Assembly: GCA_963792125.1 (NCBI GenBank)
Contig: CAWBVA010000012.1
Coordinates: 434,001-498,000 of the forward strand
From: Methanocella_A sp963792125
GTDB lineage: Archaea > Halobacteriota > Methanocellia > Methanocellales > Methanocellaceae
Direction of reading: 5' to 3'
DNA: 64,000 nt
Made by a program: the position numbers and the translations under genes. The notes beneath the pieces were generated by a model. The model saw only the letters and a list, made by a program, of their open reading frames with translations, had not been told where the DNA came from and made no database searches. This document shows, in pieces, positions 60,015 to 64,000 of the stretch (within the stretch, counting starts at the first letter, position 1; each line of letters starts with the position of its first letter).

Positions 60015-60263
60015 CTATATGGTCGACAGGACGCCGGCCAGGAAGAACAGTCCGGCAGCGGCCTCCAGCAGGTTGACGTACAGGCTGGTGTCCGTATCTC
60101 CCATCGCGATGCTCAGCACGGTCGCGACGAGCAGAGCCAGGAACCCGAGGCTAAGGAAGATGAAAAGTCGCAGCTTGTTGCGCATGTAGAAATAAACCGT
60201 GACGATGACCAGCACTACCTGGATGGCCAGCACCAGATAAATGAGCATTTGCGAGATTTCCAT
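60015..60263 (-). CDS. Three-helix small membrane protein
   Basis: 82 residues, three helices (about 6-26, 32-52, 60-80), with a short loop MGDTDTS. It precedes the hypothetical gene ending at 58952 on the same strand, 11 bases apart, so it is probably cotranscribed. Family unknown. Confidence 0.6.
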   Translation of the reverse strand: MEISQMLIYLVLAIQVVLVIVTVYFYMRNKLRLFIFLSLGFLALLVATVLSIAMGDTDTSLYVNLLEAAAGLFFLAGVLSTI

Positions 60264-60436
60264 ACCGACGACCTGTACAAATATATAATGTATTCACTTA
60301 TGATACTTTCGTTTTTCCGGCAAAAAACGGGAAGATGACCGCTGTTGAATTATTACTACCGGTATATCACGGTATTAAGCTGATATCATAGCTCTGTGAG
60401 CGCAATCCCATAACATTTTATTCGATCAGCCGAAAC

Positions 60437-61564
60437 ATGGGTGCAATGCAGATCAACTTCCGCTGGAACCCGAAGAACCGCTACAGCATTGCCGCGCTGG
60501 GCGCTGTCCTGGAGGACTACCGGCTGGTCAGGCGGCCGGAGGACGGCGTCATGCTGTACAGCTTTGCCTCCCCACAGGCTGCGGAAGTGTACCACGAAGT
60601 CGATATGGCAACGTCGGACTCGATTTTCATAGCAGGCGGCCCTCACCCGTCCGGCTGCCCGGAAGAGGCGGCAGGGCACTTCGACTTTGTGGTGGTAGGC
60701 GAAGGCGAGGAAACGCTACCGGAGCTGCTTGATACGATCAGGAGTAATGGCGATGCCACTGGCATAAAGGGCATCGCGTTCCTGCGGGACGGCAGGTACC
60801 ACTATACGGGCGAGAGAAAAGAGACAGACCTCGACAGGCATCCGCCGTTCCGGCCACCGCTGTACGGGCCCATCGAGATATCCCGCGGCTGCCCCTGGAG
60901 CTGCGCCTACTGCCAGACGCCGGCGCTCTTCGGGCATCACATGCGCCACAGGAGCGTCGAAGCGATCTGCAAATATGACAAGTTCTATGAAGACAAGCGG
61001 CTGATCTCTCCCAACGCCTTTGCCTACGGGTCAGATGGCATTGCTCCCAATCCCGCGGCTGTCGAGCGACTGTTGAAAAACCTGTCGGGCAACATATACT
61101 TCGGTACCTTCCCGTCAGAGGTCCGGCCGGAGTTCGTGACGCCGGAAATGGTCGGGCTGGTGACCAGTTACTGCGCAAATAAAGAGATACACCTTGGCGG
61201 GCAGTCCGGCAGCGACCGCATGCTCAAGGCCATCCACCGCGGCCACTCGGCCGCCCGTGTCGTCGAGGCGTCCATTATCGTCAAAGACGCAGGCCTCACG
61301 CCGGTGGTAGATTTCATCTTCGGGATGCCCGGAGAGCGCGAGGAAGACCAGGCAGCCACACTCGACTGCATCCAGGCGATCATCAGGGAAGGCGGCAAGA
61401 TACGCGCCCATTATTTCACACCGCTGCCCGGCACAGAGCTGGCTGGCACCCAGCCGGAAAAGGTGGCGCCGGCGATTGATCGGCTCCTCGGAAAGCTGGC
61501 CCTGGGCGGACGGCTGACCGGGTCCTGGTCGGATGCCGTTACGAAAAAGATGACAAGCCATTAG
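60437..61564 (+). CDS. Radical SAM protein with B12-binding-like N-terminus (MJ1487-type)
   Basis: 375 residues. N-terminal Rossmann-type domain with IFIAGGPHPSGCPEE, then radical SAM motif C152-x3-C156-x2-C159 (CPWSCAYC), then a TIM barrel with LGGQSGSDRML and FIFGMPGE. This layout matches the archaeal B12/radical SAM MJ1487-like family of unknown reaction. ATG 60446 is a possible shorter start. Frame intact. Confidence 0.82.
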   Translation: MGAMQINFRWNPKNRYSIAALGAVLEDYRLVRRPEDGVMLYSFASPQAAEVYHEVDMATSDSIFIAGGPHPSGCPEEAAGHFDFVVVGEGEETLPELLDTIRSNGDATGIKGIAFLRDGRYHYTGERKETDLDRHPPFRPPLYGPIEISRGCPWSCAYCQTPALFGHHMRHRSVEAICKYDKFYEDKRLISPNAFAYGSDGIAPNPAAVERLLKNLSGNIYFGTFPSEVRPEFVTPEMVGLVTSYCANKEIHLGGQSGSDRMLKAIHRGHSAARVVEASIIVKDAGLTPVVDFIFGMPGEREEDQAATLDCIQAIIREGGKIRAHYFTPLPGTELAGTQPEKVAPAIDRLLGKLALGGRLTGSWSDAVTKKMTSH

Positions 61565-61628
61565 AGCCTGTTTTTTTACCGTTCCCTAAATGTTGTATAC
61601 GCTGAGCATACAAAAAGAATGGCAATAA

Positions 61629-62567
61629 TCAGGCGTGTACCTGGCCATAGGGCGAATAATAGGGCTGGTAATAGCCGCTGGTCCGCGTCCCGTTGGCCTG
61701 GCCGCTGGCGTATAGCGGGTAATACAGCGACTCGGTATTGAAGGGGACGACTTTCGGCGTGCCCGATATGCCGCCAAGCTGCGCCGCGGCTTCTATGGCA
61801 TCGTACACGTCGCCGATGCCGTCGATGAGCCCGAGCTCCTGTGCGCGGACGCCCGTGAACACCCGGCCGTCAGAGAGGCCCCGTACCTCTTCCCGGGGCA
61901 TGTGGCGCGCATCGGCCACCACGTCCACAAAGCGATTGTATGTCTCGTTAATGAGGTCGTTCACGTATGCCTTTTCCTCGTCGTTGAGCCCCCGCCAGTC
62001 CGCGCCTATGTCCTTGTATTCGCCGGACTTCGCCACGTAGAACTCGATGCCTTCCTGCTGGTAGTAGGCGGTCCGGTTCTGCAGCGTCCAGATCACGCCG
62101 ATGCTGCCGGTCCAGGTGTCCGGCGCGGCAAGGATCTTATTGCAGGGGGCGGAAATGTAGTAGGCCGCCGACGTGGCCATGTCGCCCATGGAGACGACAA
62201 TGGGCTTGACCTGCTTCGTCTTCAGTATCTGGCCGTAGATTTCCTGCGCCGCCACAGGGCTGCCGCCCGGGGAGTTGATACGCAGCACGATCGCCTTTAC
62301 GTTGCCGTCATTCTGCGCATCGCGCAGCTCTTTCATGACAGAGTCCGAGCTCGCGTAGCCGGGGCCGGGATTACGATCAGTGACCATCTCGCCCTCGACA
62401 TAAATCACCGCCACTTTATCGGCAGGCTTAGGGGAAAAGTCGGGGATGAAGTTGCCTGACGCGACTATGAAGAGCGATTCGATGACAAGGAACAGGCAGA
62501 GCACCATGATGATGCCGATCAGAGAAATGTTCACTATGCCCATCCGGTCTGGTTTTTGCTCGTCCAT
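61629..62567 (-). CDS. sppA: Signal peptide peptidase SppA
   Basis: 312 residues from ATG 62567, preceded by AAAGGTGG. N-terminal helix (about 11-37), then the S49 domain. Catalytic Ser133 in MATSAAYY and Lys185 in SGEYKDIG, 52 apart, as in bacterial SppA. It degrades signal peptides cleaved from secreted proteins. Confidence 0.9.
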   Translation of the reverse strand: MDEQKPDRMGIVNISLIGIIMVLCLFLVIESLFIVASGNFIPDFSPKPADKVAVIYVEGEMVTDRNPGPGYASSDSVMKELRDAQNDGNVKAIVLRINSPGGSPVAAQEIYGQILKTKQVKPIVVSMGDMATSAAYYISAPCNKILAAPDTWTGSIGVIWTLQNRTAYYQQEGIEFYVAKSGEYKDIGADWRGLNDEEKAYVNDLINETYNRFVDVVADARHMPREEVRGLSDGRVFTGVRAQELGLIDGIGDVYDAIEAAAQLGGISGTPKVVPFNTESLYYPLYASGQANGTRTSGYYQPYYSPYGQVHA

Positions 62568-62727
62568 GTATCCACCTTTCAAACGTTATCCTTGCCAGTC
62601 TGATAGCTGCTTAAGAGATAACGGCAGGGAATAAATAGTTTCCACTGATAGCACAGAGGGAACGAATGAGACAGTAGTAACAGGATTATTTCCATCGCAG
62701 GTACCCTGTGGCCAGAGTGGCAAAGGA

Positions 62728-63105
62728 TTATGCGATGATGATCTTACCGCCGTCGTCCTTGCCCTTGTTCTTATGCGCCGGCGGCGCTGCCGCTACCGGG
62801 ACAACGGGAGCACGATCGGGTGCGTGGGCGGCGAAGACAAGGTCATAGATCAGCTTGCCGAACTTGCTGCCGCGGTCAAAGCGGTAATAGCTGACCTTTC
62901 CGGCCTTCCTCGTCTCGTGGATGACGCCGTGTTTCAGCAGCCCTTCCTTCATCTTTGAGGCCTTGGCCTTTGATACCTTCAAGCGGTCTGCCAGGTCCTG
63001 TACCGAATAGTCCCTGTCGTGGTTGTAGACTAAAAAGACGATCAGATCCGCAGACGAACTGCTGCCGAAGATCTCTGACAGGGGGGAAGCTGGAAGGCTA
63101 CTCAT
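62728..63105 (-). CDS. Winged-helix transcriptional regulator
   Basis: 125 residues. Residues 10-75 form a winged helix (YSVQDLADRLKVSKAKASKMKEGLL, then HETRKAGKVSYYRFD as wing). The C-terminus is Ala/Pro then Lys/Asp-rich, likely disordered. Target unknown; the next genes upstream on the same strand are pilin-like. Confidence 0.75.
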   Translation of the reverse strand: MSSLPASPLSEIFGSSSSADLIVFLVYNHDRDYSVQDLADRLKVSKAKASKMKEGLLKHGVIHETRKAGKVSYYRFDRGSKFGKLIYDLVFAAHAPDRAPVVPVAAAPPAHKNKGKDDGGKIIIA

Positions 63106-63192
63106 TTAAACACCATCCAGACATATCGCACCCTAAAGTTCATAAATACATCGGATGCCGGACGTGCCCCTGTACACGTGACGCATAGTGAT

Positions 63193-63807
63193 CTACCTGT
63201 AGTAAACAGGCTCCGGCCAGATTCCGTCTTTGCCGATCGATACGTGGCATGACGCAGAATCGGCATACGTGTAGAAGTACTTCGCCTTGATGACATGGCA
63301 GCCTGCGGAGAGGTGTACCGGGCCACTGTAAACCGTGCCCGACGGGTGTACGCCATGGTTCTCCGCGATCAGGGAGCCGTCCACCCAGAGCCAGGAGCCG
63401 TCTGCGCTCTCCAGCCGGAAGGTATAGTCGCCCGGCTCGCGGACGGACACGTACCCGGCCCATACGGCCATACCGCCTGATACAGGGGCATTTTCCGGGA
63501 GGCTGGAACTGTCAAGCGATATACCGGGGTCCGTGCGGGTGCAGAGATAGTCGCCGGGAAGGAAACAGTCAGGATCGGATGACGAGAGGTCCCCGGACAC
63601 CTCTGTTGTATAGTAGAACGCATAGAGGCCTTTCTCCATGCCAGCATCCCCGATGCCTCCTGTCTGGTCAGCAATCGTCTTTCCCTGTTGCCCCGCCATG
63701 CCCAGCACGACTGCAGAGATCGCCAGTCCGGCCAGTACGACGATGCCAGCAGAAAGCACCGTGTAGAACGCGTCGGCGACGGCAGTCTCGTCCCCTGTCA
63801 CAGTCAT
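63193..63807 (-). CDS. Pilin-type N-terminal helix fused to a PA14 domain
   Basis: 204 residues. The leader ends DAFYTVLSAG and the helix is IVVLAGLAISAVVLG, as in archaeal pilin-like proteins. Residues about 60-200 match a PA14 domain: GLYAFYYTTEVSG at the start, then GDYTFRLESADGSWLWVDG, the PA14 hallmark, and GCHVIKAKYFYT. PA14 domains bind sugars. ATG overlaps the stop of the gene before it (ATGA). Confidence 0.75.
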   Translation of the reverse strand: MTVTGDETAVADAFYTVLSAGIVVLAGLAISAVVLGMAGQQGKTIADQTGGIGDAGMEKGLYAFYYTTEVSGDLSSSDPDCFLPGDYLCTRTDPGISLDSSSLPENAPVSGGMAVWAGYVSVREPGDYTFRLESADGSWLWVDGSLIAENHGVHPSGTVYSGPVHLSAGCHVIKAKYFYTYADSASCHVSIGKDGIWPEPVYYR

Positions 63808-64000
63808 CTCGCGACCATAACGATAGAGCCGATCTGCTGCTTGGTCTGCGAGCTGACTACCTTGACGGTGTATCTCGACCCTTTGTCGATCGGGCTGTTG
63901 ACAGTCAGCGGTACGGCGGACGTCTGCATGCCCGGGCTGAGCTGCTCCGGAGTCACAGCTGTAGTAAGCGTGCCTATGTCGGTCGTACCGATCAACTTGC
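63804..64000 (-). CDS. C-terminal part of an archaeal pilin-like protein (runs off the window)
   Basis: The frame is open to the window edge, so the 5' part is missing. The end (SPIDKGSRYTVKVVSSQTKQ, QIGSIVMVAR) is typical of the beta-domain C-termini of archaeal type IV pilins. Cotranslated with the PA14 gene. Confidence 0.6.
   Translation of the reverse strand, partial: KLIGTTDIGTLTTAVTPEQLSPGMQTSAVPLTVNSPIDKGSRYTVKVVSSQTKQQIGSIVMVAR

Overview
The window is 64 kb of archaeal chromosome from a methanogen, most likely of the order Methanocellales (Rice Cluster I) or a close relative. This rests on two methanogenesis-marker genes (mmp11 and mmp4), an MptE-like pterin diphosphokinase, archaeal RPA with its partner gene, a split-type GMP synthase glutaminase, a cupin-type phosphoglucose isomerase, stand-alone NifB and a sarcinarray-like surface protein. 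Many starts have a TATA-like box about 25-30 bases upstream (leaderless transcripts) or a GGTGA-type ribosome site. The genus assignment is an inference. I saw no rRNA, tRNA, CRISPR array, transposase or phage module.

Layout. 0-3 kb: a broken membrane protein and the first of two large proteins joining an outside PQQ-type propeller to inside winged helices. 3-9 kb: RPA operon, a small Cys-rich secreted protein, an AbiEi-like regulator, guaA glutaminase and two YkgJ-type proteins. 9-12.5 kb: three blue-copper-type proteins and a radical SAM/HhH protein. 12.5-25.4 kb: two decayed small membrane proteins, mptE, ileS, an AlkZ-like protein, class II HMG-CoA reductase, a PAS histidine kinase, mmp11-mmp4. 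25.8-32.5 kb: a DUF362 ferredoxin, a PKD surface protein, two sugar nucleotidyltransferases, a thioredoxin lipoprotein and nadE. 32.5-37.7 kb: a decayed leftward operon of pilin-like proteins. 38.9-49.5 kb: the second propeller regulator, phosphoglucose isomerase, and a well-preserved rightward operon of six pilin-like or surface genes. 49.9-56.6 kb: nifB, a 138-residue tandem-repeat membrane protein, and an HxlR-controlled flavoprotein/tautomerase/aldo-keto reductase set. 56.7-64 kb: H+-pyrophosphatase, a radical SAM/B12 protein, SppA, a winged-helix regulator and a pilin-PA14 fusion.

Many conserved genes (ileS, hmgA, mmp11, phosphoglucose isomerase, DUF192) are interrupted by single-base frameshifts. 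Several sit in short homopolymers where removing or adding one base restores a conserved end or an ATGA gene overlap, so I read most as sequence errors and annotate those genes full length. The 32.5-37 kb tract, the fragments at 12.6-13.7 kb and the antiporter at 38.3 kb carry many stops and look truly decayed.

The least explained parts are the propeller-membrane-winged-helix proteins (an apparent one-component outside-to-DNA sensor family), the two pilin-like clusters flanking one of them, the PGVIP tandem-repeat protein, and families of intergenic repeats.
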